DNA of 16,546 nt from Eubacterium sp. (GCA_003520145.1 DOVJ01000048.1:1-16546), one strand, 5' to 3'. Positions 1-9,000 are shown, counted from the first letter of the stretch. Program-made: numbers and translations. Notes: generated by a model from the sequence alone, not told the origin.

Positions 1-1169
1 AGCACTCTTATTTTAGAGTACTCAAGCTCGATGTGAAAGCGCTCCTTAAACTTACCCTTAAGAACATCTAAGTACATCTTGCCCATAACATCTATGATTA
101 TGTCTTTGTTGTTGCTCCCCTTAGATACATTCAAGGAAGGCTCTTCAACCTCGTATTCCTTCAGATATCTCATAAGAAGGATATCATCTGTATCCTTAGA
201 AGTCACGGCGACACTTATAACAGGTGTTGCCATAGATATACCATACATATCCTCGATGCCATCTCTTATGCACATGCCTGCAAGTGGTTTTTCAGGTCCC
301 AGAAGATAGCCTGTATCACCTGCCTCAAGGCGATCGACGCACTCATAGCGCTCGCCATTATACTGCCTTATCTGAGATATCTTCTCCCCGAAGTACTCAC
401 CTCTGACTTCTACAGAACCCTTCAACACTTTCACATAAGTCATGCGTTCCATAGTACTTGAACGCTTGATCCTGATAACTATGGAATCCGCACCAGTTAT
501 ATCATGAGGCCTTGAGTACAAAGACAGACCGTGAAGCAGTTCTTCGACGCCAAGCCCCTTAAGAGCACTTCCCGCATACACAGGAACTGCTAAGCCATCC
601 TCGATTATATCTGCCACGTCATCCTCTGAAAATCTTCCATCAAGATACTTCTCGATATACTCTTCTGACACAACAGAGAATTCCTCCATATAGTCAAGTG
701 ACATATCTACAGGATTATCTATCATAAGGCTATGTCTTATATCAGTCATGATCTGCGATTTCTCAACGCCCGGCATATCCATCTTATTGATGTATATATA
801 CACAGGGATTGATAGTTTCTTACAGGCACTGTACAAAAGCCTCGTATGTGCCTGAACACCCTCACTTGCGCTTATAACAAGTATAGCAGCATCCAGAGCA
901 TAGAGACTCCTCTCAAGATCCTTATAGAAATCCGAGTGTCCCGGCGTATCTATAAGAGTATAGGAAACTCCTTCATACGTGAATCTTGCCTCTTTTGAAT
1001 ATACAGTTATACCCCTTAATCTCTCTACAGGGTCTGTGTCTAAAAAAGTATCCCTATTATCAACTCTGCCGGGCGAATTGATCACCCGGCAGCGATATAG
1101 AATATTCTCAGACAACGTTGTTTTACCCGCATCTACATGAGCGAGTATTCCCAATGTAATCTTCTTCAT
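1..1169 (-). CDS. TetM-like ribosome-associated translational GTPase, N-terminal part (runs off left edge)
   Basis: I translated this open frame by hand. It starts at ATG 1169 and stays open for 389 codons to the window edge, so the C-terminal part is missing. The G domain has all expected motifs: AHVDAGKTT (residues 10-18), RGIT (52-55, switch I), DTPGH (74-78), NKMD (128-131) and GSALKG (201-206). As in tetracycline ribosomal-protection proteins (Tet(M)/Tet(O)), the G domain lacks the large EF-G insertion and has a GSA-type G5. It is followed by a beta-rich domain II and the start of domain III (roughly residues 305-389). The family binds ribosomes and hydrolyses GTP. True Tet proteins displace tetracycline, but many chromosomal relatives in Firmicutes have no known resistance role, and the sequence is clearly divergent from Tet(M). 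A ribosome binding site (TAAGGA) sits 7-8 bases upstream. The start follows the sugar transferase stop by 9 bases, so it can be read through from the operon. GTPase family is certain; resistance is not claimed. Confidence 0.9.
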   Translation of the reverse strand, partial: MKKITLGILAHVDAGKTTLSENILYRCRVINSPGRVDNRDTFLDTDPVERLRGITVYSKEARFTYEGVSYTLIDTPGHSDFYKDLERSLYALDAAILVISASEGVQAHTRLLYSACKKLSIPVYIYINKMDMPGVEKSQIMTDIRHSLMIDNPVDMSLDYMEEFSVVSEEYIEKYLDGRFSEDDVADIIEDGLAVPVYAGSALKGLGVEELLHGLSLYSRPHDITGADSIVIRIKRSSTMERMTYVKVLKGSVEVRGEYFGEKISQIRQYNGERYECVDRLEAGDTGYLLGPEKPLAGMCIRDGIEDMYGISMATPVISVAVTSKDTDDILLMRYLKEYEVEEPSLNVSKGSNNKDIIIDVMGKMYLDVLKGKFKERFHIELEYSKIRV

Positions 1170-1178
1170 GCTTAATCC

Positions 1179-2630
1179 TTAACAAGAGCCTTCTCCAAGC
1201 AAAACTACCTTCACAGTTCTAAGAAGTATGAGGAAGTCCAAAGTCAGGCTCCAATTGGTTATATACTGGGTATCGAGCTTAACAACCTCTTCAAAATCAG
1301 TTATGTTGCTTCTGCCACTTACCTGCCACATACCGGTAAGACCCGGTTTAATAGCCATACGCTTTCTATGATGAAGCTTGTACTTGTTCCACTCATCAAG
1401 CGTAGGCGGTCTTGTTCCCACAAGGCTCATATCTCCCTTCAACACATTCAAGAACTGAGGGAATTCATCGATAGAAGTATTACGGATAAAGTTTCCTATA
1501 CCCTTGCCATTCTCACCACCGATTATACGAGGATCATTCTTCATCTTGAACATCATACCGTCCTTGATGTTATTCTCCTTCATAAGAGCAGCTTTACGCT
1601 CTTCGGCATCGAGATACATACTTCTGAACTTGTATATATAGAACTGTTTTCCATTACGACCTATACGGCGCTGTTTGAAGAATATCGGTCCAGGTGACTT
1701 GATATATATCATAGGCGCGATGAACACAAAGAGTATCGCAGTAAGGAAGAGTCCAACAAGACCCCCCACTATATCGAAGGCTCTCTTAACGATAGCCTGA
1801 CCCATAGTTATACGATTTACACTGCTTGATATAACAGTATATCCGCCAAGACGTCCTATAGTTCTCACATAACCTACGCCCTCATAACTGCTTGAGATAT
1901 TCTCATGAACAGTCAGTCCCATAAGCATACAGTTATATATGAATTGAGAAGTTTTATTCTTATATTCCGAAGGAACATATAAGAATACTTCATCTACCCA
2001 TTCTCTTGAGAGATATTCGTAAACATCGTCGTAATTAGCAACTATTTTTACACCTTCTACCATATCTCCGACTATGCCGCCATCCATAAGGATTACGCCA
2101 CGGAGCTTGTACATAGTCTCAAAATCATTCCTAAAGTGCTCTATCATAACCTTCGCTTCAGCCTTAACAGTCACAAGGATCATCGAATCCTTGCCTATAC
2201 TAGCCTTAGCAAAGAGCTTTTTGAATATCCGCTTCCATAGACCTCGCACAGAGAACGTAAGCACATAATTGATGATAAATGTCATAGAATACACATATCT
2301 AGAGTATTCAGTGCTGTGCTTATTAAGGAAGAGATAGAGTATCAGCATGACCATGAGGACAGCTGTATGCTTAAGTGTATACAGAGCCTCGATCATATCG
2401 CTTCTCTTCAGTATGCCCTTATACGCATTGGTACAGGTAGCCTCTATAAGAACCACAAGAAGCAGGAAAAGTGCCGCTTCCTGATACACATCCGCTAAGG
2501 ATGCATTGGCATGGATAGTATCGCGCCTCTGCATATAGGCAAAGAGATACGATATCTCCACGCATATGGCATCAAGCACGATAAAATCCAGATGCTTAAT
2601 CCATGAATCTTTCTTTTGATTGTAATACAT
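1179..2630 (-). CDS. Initiating polyprenyl-phosphate sugar-1-phosphate transferase (WcaJ/CpsE type)
   Basis: This membrane enzyme starts polysaccharide repeat-unit assembly by moving a sugar-1-phosphate from a UDP-sugar to undecaprenyl phosphate on the cytoplasmic face. The 483-residue protein has the full polyisoprenylphosphate hexose-1-phosphotransferase layout: about four N-terminal membrane helices (roughly residues 15-130), a central Rossmann-like domain (about 145-250), a hydrophobic re-entrant helix beginning near KRAFDIVGG, and a C-terminal catalytic domain. Catalytic-domain motifs seen are KSPGPIFFKQRRIG, FYIYKFRSM, TSIDEFPQFLNVLKGDMS, LVGTRPP and KPGLTGMWQVSGRS. Which sugar is transferred (glucose or galactose is usual) cannot be read from the sequence. 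I chose ATG 2630 because AGGAG lies 8 bases upstream. A GTG at 2639 overlapping the GH9 stop as GTGA is possible and would add three residues. It is the last polysaccharide gene before the GTPase; in many loci this gene comes first, so its distal position is slightly unusual. Confidence 0.93.
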   Translation of the reverse strand: MYYNQKKDSWIKHLDFIVLDAICVEISYLFAYMQRRDTIHANASLADVYQEAALFLLLVVLIEATCTNAYKGILKRSDMIEALYTLKHTAVLMVMLILYLFLNKHSTEYSRYVYSMTFIINYVLTFSVRGLWKRIFKKLFAKASIGKDSMILVTVKAEAKVMIEHFRNDFETMYKLRGVILMDGGIVGDMVEGVKIVANYDDVYEYLSREWVDEVFLYVPSEYKNKTSQFIYNCMLMGLTVHENISSSYEGVGYVRTIGRLGGYTVISSSVNRITMGQAIVKRAFDIVGGLVGLFLTAILFVFIAPMIYIKSPGPIFFKQRRIGRNGKQFYIYKFRSMYLDAEERKAALMKENNIKDGMMFKMKNDPRIIGGENGKGIGNFIRNTSIDEFPQFLNVLKGDMSLVGTRPPTLDEWNKYKLHHRKRMAIKPGLTGMWQVSGRSNITDFEEVVKLDTQYITNWSLTLDFLILLRTVKVVLLGEGSC

Positions 2631-2635
2631 ATCAA

Positions 2636-5350
2636 TCACTCCTGTTTAGAAGTAGGATGCATCTTCGAATACATCTTGTAGAAGAATATCTCCAAAGATA
2701 TAACTATAACTATGATCGTCACGAGGATCGCAATGATTATATACAGTTTTGTATTATCCTTACTATCTTTTTTTGAATCTGATCCATTCTTCGTATCTTG
2801 TACATCAACCTTCTCATCCGGTTTTTTCTCGGAATTATCCACCTCATCGACCTTGGCACTGTCATTCGTCTTAGTCTGCACAGGTGCCTCATAAGTACTT
2901 CCGATAGTTATGCCCTCCTTATCAAATGCAGTGACAAATCCAACTGCATAGGCTAAAGGTGCGTTCCAGTTGATCGTACACTCATTGACCGACCACGCCT
3001 CTATGTGATCAAGGAAGCACTTAGCAGGCGCTATGGTACCCTTCTTCCATCCGCTTCCTCTAACCCACGGATCTTCCATACCTGAATTAGGGCCACCGCT
3101 CATAACACCACTCGGTGCAAGAGGGAATGCCGAATCTATAAGATTAGACCAATATCTGTGATGTGGATACTTAACAGCATGCGTGCCGTATCCGGTCACA
3201 TAAGAATAATCCATAGGATTACGTCCGAGTATATAGTCAAGTGCAGATACAACGCCGTTATAATACTTCTCATCCTGTGACATCACATACTGATATGCAA
3301 GCACTATCGCATTGTCAACCACAAGTGAATTCGAGCCCCAGATATAGCCCTTATCATCATCCTTATAAGATATAGTGCCTGCCTTAAGAGGCTGTCCATA
3401 TCCCTGTTTATCTTCAGTCTTCAAAAAATCATCCGCTACATCCTTAAGATTAGCCTTAAGCTCTTCCATCTTGACACCTGAAGGCTCATTCAGAAGAAGC
3501 GAAAGATTACCGAGTGTCGCTGTATGTCCCCAGTCAAATGAAGCATATCCGTCAACACTCTCGCCACCCTTAAGTACTGTATCAATCTTGAGATAATAAT
3601 CATTATCCTTCATATCATTCAGATACTGCTTATCACCTGTCGCAAGATAAAGCTCACATGCAGCCCAGTAGAACTCATCTACAACCTTATCATCGCCATA
3701 AGCTCCACCACCGCCTGATTCCTCAAGTGGTGCGAACATCTTAGGATTAGCTGACGCTGCTTTATATGCAGCCTTGGCTGCGTCAAGACATTTGTCAGCA
3801 TAAGTCTTATCAAGATCCTTCCACAGACGATAACTCTGCGCAGCGCATGCAGCAAGATTAAGAGTCGCCGCAGTAGTCGGAGGCATGATTATCCTCTCCT
3901 GCTCATCATCAGCAGGCGCAAGACCAAGTCCAGTCCACTTGATATCATGTACCTTATGGTATACCATATCCTTATATGGTCCGTCAAGCACTATCATCTT
4001 CAACATCCATTCCATCTCGTATCTCGCTTCATCGAGAAGGTCTGGATAACCGTTATTATTCTCAGGTATGTTCATGGTCTTATCGGCATAAGCTGACTCA
4101 CTTCCTGTATAGAGAGCCATCTCATACTGATTCTGCATAAGCCACAGCGATATACCGCCGTTCACAACATACTTGCCATGATCACCAGCATCATACCAGC
4201 CGCCTGTTACATCCTGCGTCTTGCCAGACTTTGTGCCGTTAAAGTCACTCATAATCTGAGCAACATCACTTGCATGTCCCGCTTTACGTGCAAGAGCCTT
4301 GGTATCACCAGAAGTTATATATTCACTCTTAATCTCGATTCCTGATCTGTTCTGGTAGAAGTAATTAAGAGAATCATACAGAAGAGCAGAATAATCCTTA
4401 GCGATGCCTATCTTGAACTTACGGCTTGTGCAGTCATCTGCCTTAAGGCTGTATGTACCTTCCTTCTTATAATCAGAGAAGTCAAGCACGTGAACATTGT
4501 CACCAGAATCCTCATCATAGCCTATGACAGTACTCTTGCCATCATATACACTCTTGCCGCTCTCATCAAGAAGAGAGAACTTAACAGGAGACTTCGAATC
4601 AGACAGCAAAGTCGCCTTCTTACTTGTCTCAGTCAGATAACCAAGCTGATTAGTAAGAATACCCGATCTCACCCAAGGCTCCTCATGAACATAATCGTTC
4701 TCATCAGAAGTCATATCTATAAGCGACATATTGTCAAATGTTATGACAGTTCCGGCAGGGAAGCAATCTCCGTTCGTATACTGGCCATCGCCACCTAAGT
4801 GGAAAGCCCACTCAGCAACATCAAGAGACTGATTTGCAGTAAAAGTAAGACTTACCTTCTTGGTCTCATTGGCAGCTATAGGGATAGGATCCCATGTGTT
4901 GCCAAGATCATTACCGTTACTCATATTGTGCCATACTTCAATATTACCCTCAAGATTACCTATCTTAGTATAATACTTGCCGGAATTCGAAGCTGTGATC
5001 TCATACTCAACTTTATACTGATGACCACTTACTATCTTAAGACCCCTATGTCTGAACTGACAGTCCCAACGATCCTCACCACCGCGTGAACGTCCTCCTG
5101 GATTAACTATAGTGACCTTATATACACCGTCTTCTATAGCGAATTCCATCTTGCCTGGGCCCGACTCAACTATATGCCAAGGCAAACCACTTCCATCATC
5201 AAAGTCAGTCTGACCAAGCATCTGACCTGCATATACCATTGAAGTACTACAAGGAAGTCCAACAACTCCAAAGAGCGTCGAACAGGTAAACAAACCTGCA
5301 AGAGTAACCGCTGCACCCTTTCTGACACACTCAAACATACTTTTTTTCAT
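2636..5350 (-). CDS. Membrane-anchored GH9 endoglucanase-type hydrolase with CBM4/9 and CelD_N domains
   Basis: This secreted beta-glucan hydrolase of 904 residues most resembles cellulases of glycoside hydrolase family 9. Domains in order are: a signal peptide (about 1-42, ending near VYA); a carbohydrate-binding module like CBM4/9 (about 44-213); an Ig-like cellulase N-terminal domain beginning near ILTNQLGY (about 228-315); and the GH9 (alpha/alpha)6 barrel (about 318-810). After these come a charged Lys/Asp/Glu/Ser linker (about 821-868), one hydrophobic helix (about 869-891) and a short basic tail. Catalytic motifs are intact: GGWYDAGDHGKY (383-394) supplies the Asp nucleophile-activating pair (D387, D390), KYPHHR carries the conserved His/Arg, and VNECTINWNAPL carries the general acid at E790. 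There is no dockerin or sortase motif, so the enzyme is held by the C-terminal helix with its catalytic part outside. It sits between the acyltransferase and the initiating transferase of a polysaccharide locus, which suggests a role in trimming or releasing the cell's own glucan-containing polymer rather than, or as well as, digesting plant cellulose. That role is inference. The upstream ribosome binding site is weak (GAGGA about 15 bases away). Confidence 0.92.
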   Translation of the reverse strand: MKKSMFECVRKGAAVTLAGLFTCSTLFGVVGLPCSTSMVYAGQMLGQTDFDDGSGLPWHIVESGPGKMEFAIEDGVYKVTIVNPGGRSRGGEDRWDCQFRHRGLKIVSGHQYKVEYEITASNSGKYYTKIGNLEGNIEVWHNMSNGNDLGNTWDPIPIAANETKKVSLTFTANQSLDVAEWAFHLGGDGQYTNGDCFPAGTVITFDNMSLIDMTSDENDYVHEEPWVRSGILTNQLGYLTETSKKATLLSDSKSPVKFSLLDESGKSVYDGKSTVIGYDEDSGDNVHVLDFSDYKKEGTYSLKADDCTSRKFKIGIAKDYSALLYDSLNYFYQNRSGIEIKSEYITSGDTKALARKAGHASDVAQIMSDFNGTKSGKTQDVTGGWYDAGDHGKYVVNGGISLWLMQNQYEMALYTGSESAYADKTMNIPENNNGYPDLLDEARYEMEWMLKMIVLDGPYKDMVYHKVHDIKWTGLGLAPADDEQERIIMPPTTAATLNLAACAAQSYRLWKDLDKTYADKCLDAAKAAYKAASANPKMFAPLEESGGGGAYGDDKVVDEFYWAACELYLATGDKQYLNDMKDNDYYLKIDTVLKGGESVDGYASFDWGHTATLGNLSLLLNEPSGVKMEELKANLKDVADDFLKTEDKQGYGQPLKAGTISYKDDDKGYIWGSNSLVVDNAIVLAYQYVMSQDEKYYNGVVSALDYILGRNPMDYSYVTGYGTHAVKYPHHRYWSNLIDSAFPLAPSGVMSGGPNSGMEDPWVRGSGWKKGTIAPAKCFLDHIEAWSVNECTINWNAPLAYAVGFVTAFDKEGITIGSTYEAPVQTKTNDSAKVDEVDNSEKKPDEKVDVQDTKNGSDSKKDSKDNTKLYIIIAILVTIIVIVISLEIFFYKMYSKMHPTSKQE
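2639..2643 (-). promoter_or_regulatory. Ribosome binding site that decides the sugar transferase start
   Basis: AGGAG on the minus strand lies inside the last codons of the GH9 gene, 8 bases before ATG 2630. It favours that start over the GTG at 2639, which would lie on top of it. Confidence 0.7.
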
Positions 5351-5380
5351 AATAACAACTTTTCTTCCTCATATTTTCTG

Positions 5381-6439
5381 TTACGGGACCGCCTTCCTGA
5401 TAAAAGGTATCCTCTTCATAACCAGAATAACTAAAACCGATAAAATGTATACCAAAATTGCACCAGGAATGATCCATCTTATAAGTCTTGTGTCAACATT
5501 CATAATTTCTGACAGATCATACATAATATAATAGTGAATAAGATATATACCAAAACTAACTGACGAAAGCCTTACTACTAACTTTCCCAATAACGAATTC
5601 TGAATATATGTCCAATCGATATACTTAAAAAGCACAAATATCGCAGATGACATCATAATGATATTAAAATTATAATATCCACTATAAATTGAATCAACTC
5701 TTTCAAGCATCCATGAGCGTCTGCCATCAATTCCGAATCTAAACAGCCAACCTATGATACCAAGAACATATATGATATATCTTTCCTTCTTGGTAAAATC
5801 ACGTGTATATAATATCCATCCAACCATAGCCAGTATTATATATCCTCCAAATGAATTGGAAAACGCATAATTATAATTCACTTTGGCATAATAGCATACA
5901 TACCGCATCACGTCGCATATCATCTGATATCCAATAATATAACCAAAAGCTTTCATTCTCTTATCCGCAGGTATATATGACACAAACGGTATCAGACAGT
6001 ACACACCAATTATAACAGGAAAAAACCAGTATATCGGCATCACAGTGGTATTGATATTAAGTATCGCATCAACCACAGACCTTACATCAAGACTAAAATC
6101 CGCTGGCAGATATTCAGAATAATACTTAGCCCACAGTATGGATACCACACTCCAGATGATATAAGGGATAACAACCTTAAGAATCCTCTTTTTAAAATAT
6201 GTACGTGTATCATATTTGTTTCTGTAATCCATCAGTGTTGCGCCAGTTATCATTATAAAAATCGGTACTGACCAATACATCGCTGTCTCTATGAACCACG
6301 AAAAAATCCAGTGATAAGATTTGTCAAACTGCCACACTATTCCGTTGCAATGTAAGAGAACAACACCCATACAAGCCACAACATTTAACGCACTTATATA
6401 GAATATCCGCTTTTCCTTAGGCTTAACACTTTCACCCAT
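5381..6439 (-). CDS. Acyltransferase family 3 membrane O-acyltransferase
   Basis: The 352-residue protein is almost entirely hydrophobic, with around ten predicted membrane helices. This is the size and pattern of the Acyl_transf_3 family (OafA/WecH-like), which uses cytoplasmic acyl-CoA to O-acetylate or O-succinylate sugars of surface glycans. The first helix carries the expected conserved histidine (VVLLHCNG, H30), and MPIYWFFPVIIGVYCLIP matches the conserved helix with aromatic residues that follows. A basic stretch (RTYFKKRILKVVIPYIIW) marks the first cytoplasmic loop. The start ATG 6439 has GAGG 11 bases upstream and follows the co-polymerase stop by 13 bases. The gene looks more AT-rich than the GH9 and sugar-transferase genes downstream, as is common for serotype-specific parts of such loci; this is an impression, not a calculation. 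The acceptor sugar and acyl group are not predictable. Confidence 0.85.
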   Translation of the reverse strand: MGESVKPKEKRIFYISALNVVACMGVVLLHCNGIVWQFDKSYHWIFSWFIETAMYWSVPIFIMITGATLMDYRNKYDTRTYFKKRILKVVIPYIIWSVVSILWAKYYSEYLPADFSLDVRSVVDAILNINTTVMPIYWFFPVIIGVYCLIPFVSYIPADKRMKAFGYIIGYQMICDVMRYVCYYAKVNYNYAFSNSFGGYIILAMVGWILYTRDFTKKERYIIYVLGIIGWLFRFGIDGRRSWMLERVDSIYSGYYNFNIIMMSSAIFVLFKYIDWTYIQNSLLGKLVVRLSSVSFGIYLIHYYIMYDLSEIMNVDTRLIRWIIPGAILVYILSVLVILVMKRIPFIRKAVP

Positions 6440-6452
6440 GAATATCTTATCC

Positions 6453-7853
6453 TCAAGCCACTACTACTGATCCTATGATATCTATAGAATTCTTTCTGTA
6501 AAGAGTAACAGCAGAAGCCATATCATCATAGTTCGATCTACCTACACACTCTGTGATAACAAGTTCTTTTGATTCAGCGATAACCTTAAGGTCATCTGTA
6601 TATATAGCCTCAATGCCAAGAGTTTTCAACTTTTCACATATCAAAGATATCACTGCGCTGTCACCGCATGTGCTGTAGAAGCATACAGAATCAGAATTCT
6701 TAATCTTACACTCATCGGCAATACGGGTTGCAATACGATCTACAACCTTAGTCCTATTCTTTATCTTGTGCTTTTTAGCATAGAAGTATCTCGATATCGC
6801 ATCTTTCTTTCTATCACCAGAAACAACTCCAAGCACTTCAAGGTCATATACACTGCTCATATCATCAGCCACATACAGCTTATCTGATGAAAGTGTCTTT
6901 ATAACAATAATCAATGTTCCAAGGAACAGCCCTGCAAGAAATCCCAATACAATAGACTTAACATCCAGCGATCTACCACTTTCTTCTTTGACCCCAAGAA
7001 GCTTACGTGCAAGCTCCAAATCCTGCTCATCATAATCATATTCCTTCTCAAGTATCTGACAGATGTATTCCTTTTCATCATTAGACAGACCTGTCGTAGT
7101 TTCATAATAATACTTTTCGAAGTTAGCAAGTTCATGCGCATGCTCAAACAGTTTTTCAGTAAGTTCAAAATCATCATATACGCCAAAGGATTCATTTACC
7201 TTTACGAGCTTATGAGAGCTTATAGTCTGAAGACTTTCACACTTTTTGTCAAGAACTGTCGATATAGCCTTACGAACAGATTCAGCCTCTAAGCCATCAC
7301 TCAGTATGAATTCAAAGGAAATAGTTTGATCATTACTTGTTATAACAGTACTGCTATCATCAAAATTGATGTTATTCTGAGCCTGTTGATTGTATATTAT
7401 CAATTCGTTCAACTGCCACTGCTTAATATCAAGCTTAAGCTCATCTATAATATCCTTAGCCATCGAACCGTTGGTTATATACTCTCTATATATAGACACA
7501 AGACTATCTGCATAATCCGTCTCTAAATCCTGACTTGACACAAAGTACTGCAGATTATATCTTTCACGCCCCAGAAAATCCTGCTTCACAAGTACGCTTT
7601 TGTCATTATAATGTCTGTAGTATGTAAGCATCTGATAATTAGCAACAGCTCTTTCTATGTTGTATAACTGCATATCAGTAAAAAAACTTCTCGAATAAGC
7701 AAGTCTATCATCCTTTGCTGTATTCTTCACATACGATAAAGCTCCACAGATTATAGCACCACAACACGCCAGAACAAGAAGCAGCTTCCAACCTATGCAT
7801 ATATCAAGCAACAGATTCTTGATATATATCTTACGTTCTCTCTTATCGAACAT
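6453..7853 (-). CDS. Wzz-like polysaccharide co-polymerase with degenerate BY-kinase-like cytoplasmic domain
   Basis: The 466-residue protein has the layout of a chain-length regulator: a short cytoplasmic N-terminus, TM1 (about 22-42), a long extracytoplasmic helical region (about 43-297), TM2 (about 298-319) and a C-terminal cytoplasmic domain (320-466). The last domain resembles the BY-kinase/ParA-like fold of CapB/CpsD/Wzc in its order of strands (SVCFYSTCGD, LGIEAIYTDD, KELVITECVGRS, SIDIIGSVVV). However, the Walker A lysine and the GEGKS/T signature are absent, and there is no tyrosine-rich tail. It therefore probably cannot bind ATP in the normal way and may act as a structural or regulatory domain for the polymerase and flippase. 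The typical proline-rich motif next to TM2 is also weak. The start ATG 7853 follows an in-frame TAG by three codons (about 10 bases upstream), and its ribosome binding site is poor. The family call rests on topology, fold pattern and locus position; there was no database search. Confidence 0.75.
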   Translation of the reverse strand: MFDKRERKIYIKNLLLDICIGWKLLLVLACCGAIICGALSYVKNTAKDDRLAYSRSFFTDMQLYNIERAVANYQMLTYYRHYNDKSVLVKQDFLGRERYNLQYFVSSQDLETDYADSLVSIYREYITNGSMAKDIIDELKLDIKQWQLNELIIYNQQAQNNINFDDSSTVITSNDQTISFEFILSDGLEAESVRKAISTVLDKKCESLQTISSHKLVKVNESFGVYDDFELTEKLFEHAHELANFEKYYYETTTGLSNDEKEYICQILEKEYDYDEQDLELARKLLGVKEESGRSLDVKSIVLGFLAGLFLGTLIIVIKTLSSDKLYVADDMSSVYDLEVLGVVSGDRKKDAISRYFYAKKHKIKNRTKVVDRIATRIADECKIKNSDSVCFYSTCGDSAVISLICEKLKTLGIEAIYTDDLKVIAESKELVITECVGRSNYDDMASAVTLYRKNSIDIIGSVVVA

Positions 7854-7883
7854 ACTGTTTTTCTATACCATCCTTCCTAAACG

Positions 7884-8999
7884 CTATACAAGCTCTTCCT
7901 TGCAAAACTTAAGTGCTGAAGCGATAACGGCATCCATATCATAATACTTGTATTCGCCAAGTCGTCCGCCGAAGTATACCTTATCTTCTTTAGAAGCAAG
8001 TTCCTTATACTTAGCAAAGAGCTCAGCATTCTTCGCATCATTGACAGGATAATATGGCTCATCGCCCTTCTTCCACTCCGAAGAATACTCGCGACTTATG
8101 ACAGTCTTAGGGAGGTCATTACCCTCGTCATCCTTACCGAATTCAAACCACTTATGCTCGATAATTCTAGTATAAGGAGTCTCTGAATCAGTATAGTTAA
8201 CAGCAGCATTTCCCTGGAAGTTAGGTATATCGAGAACCTCATTCTTGAATTCCACCTTACGATACTCAAGAGTACCAAGGCAGTAATCAAAGTAAGCATC
8301 TATAGCACCTGTATATATAACCTTATCAGCAAGTGCATCAAGCTCTGCCTTATTCACAAGATAATCTACACCAAGTCTTACTTCTATTCCATCAAGCATA
8401 TTCTCTACCATCTTGGTATAACCACCAACAGGAATACCCTGATAAAGAGCGTTAAAGTAGTTATTATCAAAGGTAAGTCGAACAGGAAGTCTCTTTATGA
8501 TGAACGCAGGAAGATCCTTACACTCTCTTCCCCACTGCTTCATGGTATAGCCCTTGATAAGCTTCTCATAGATATCAGTACCAACAAGAGATATAGCCTG
8601 CTCTTCAAGATTCTTAGGTTCTGTGATACCACAAGCCTTCTTCTGCTCTTCTATCTTAGCTTCGGCTTCAGCAGGTGTAACCACGCCCCACATCTTGTTG
8701 AATGTGTACATATTAAAAGGAAGCGAATAAAGCTCACCTTTATAATTCGCAACAGGAGAATTAGTGAATCTGTTAAATGTAGCGAATCTATTCACATAAT
8801 CCCACACCTCTTTAAGATTGGTATGGAAAATGTGAGCACCATACTTATGTACATGAATTCCCTCAATCTTCTCCGTATATATGTTTCCTGCTATATTAGG
8901 TCTCTTGTCTATAACAAGAACCTTCTTACCAGCATCTGTTGCCTCTCTAGCAAAAGTTGCTCCAAATAAGCCTGAACCTACTACAAGATAATCGTACAT
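7884..8999 (-). CDS. glf: UDP-galactopyranose mutase
   Basis: This flavoenzyme converts UDP-galactopyranose to UDP-galactofuranose, the donor for galactofuranose in surface glycans. The length of 371 residues is normal for bacterial Glf. The N-terminal FAD-binding motif VGSGLFGATFARE (7-19) is followed by VLVIDKRPNIAGNIYT and by the diagnostic HKYGAHIFHT (51-60). Further family signatures are KGYTMKQWG, FNALYQGIPVGGYTKMVENM, YTGAIDAYFDYCLGTLEYR, TPYTRIIEHKWF and TVISREYS, and the protein ends with the usual GRLGEYKYYDMDAVIASAL. ATG 8999 has AAAGGAGA about 9 bases upstream. It begins two bases after the flippase stop, so the two are probably co-translated. Its presence means the locus polymer very likely contains galactofuranose, but no galactofuranosyltransferase is present in this window. 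Confidence 0.97.
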   Translation of the reverse strand: MYDYLVVGSGLFGATFAREATDAGKKVLVIDKRPNIAGNIYTEKIEGIHVHKYGAHIFHTNLKEVWDYVNRFATFNRFTNSPVANYKGELYSLPFNMYTFNKMWGVVTPAEAEAKIEEQKKACGITEPKNLEEQAISLVGTDIYEKLIKGYTMKQWGRECKDLPAFIIKRLPVRLTFDNNYFNALYQGIPVGGYTKMVENMLDGIEVRLGVDYLVNKAELDALADKVIYTGAIDAYFDYCLGTLEYRKVEFKNEVLDIPNFQGNAAVNYTDSETPYTRIIEHKWFEFGKDDEGNDLPKTVISREYSSEWKKGDEPYYPVNDAKNAELFAKYKELASKEDKVYFGGRLGEYKYYDMDAVIASALKFCKEELV

Positions 9000-9000
9000 T

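Noticed and set aside
79..309. 76-residue plus-strand frame near the left edge
   Set aside because: Antisense to the TetM-like GTPase, whose frame is open through this entire region and carries clear motifs.
1..1169. Calling the GTPase a tetracycline resistance gene
   Set aside because: Only 389 residues are visible and they diverge from the known Tet proteins. The domain IV residues that would decide the matter lie outside the window.
2636..5350. Cellulosomal enzyme
   Set aside because: No dockerin repeats; the C-terminus is a charged linker, one membrane helix and a basic tail.
6911..7195. 94-residue minus-strand frame with a hydrophobic end
   Set aside because: It is a shifted frame within the co-polymerase gene, whose main frame is continuous and structurally sensible. 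No frameshift is needed.
7854..7883. Possible promoter or terminator in the gap between glf and the co-polymerase
   Set aside because: Only 30 bases, no convincing -35/-10 pair and no GC-rich hairpin followed by a T run; the same is true of 5351-5380.
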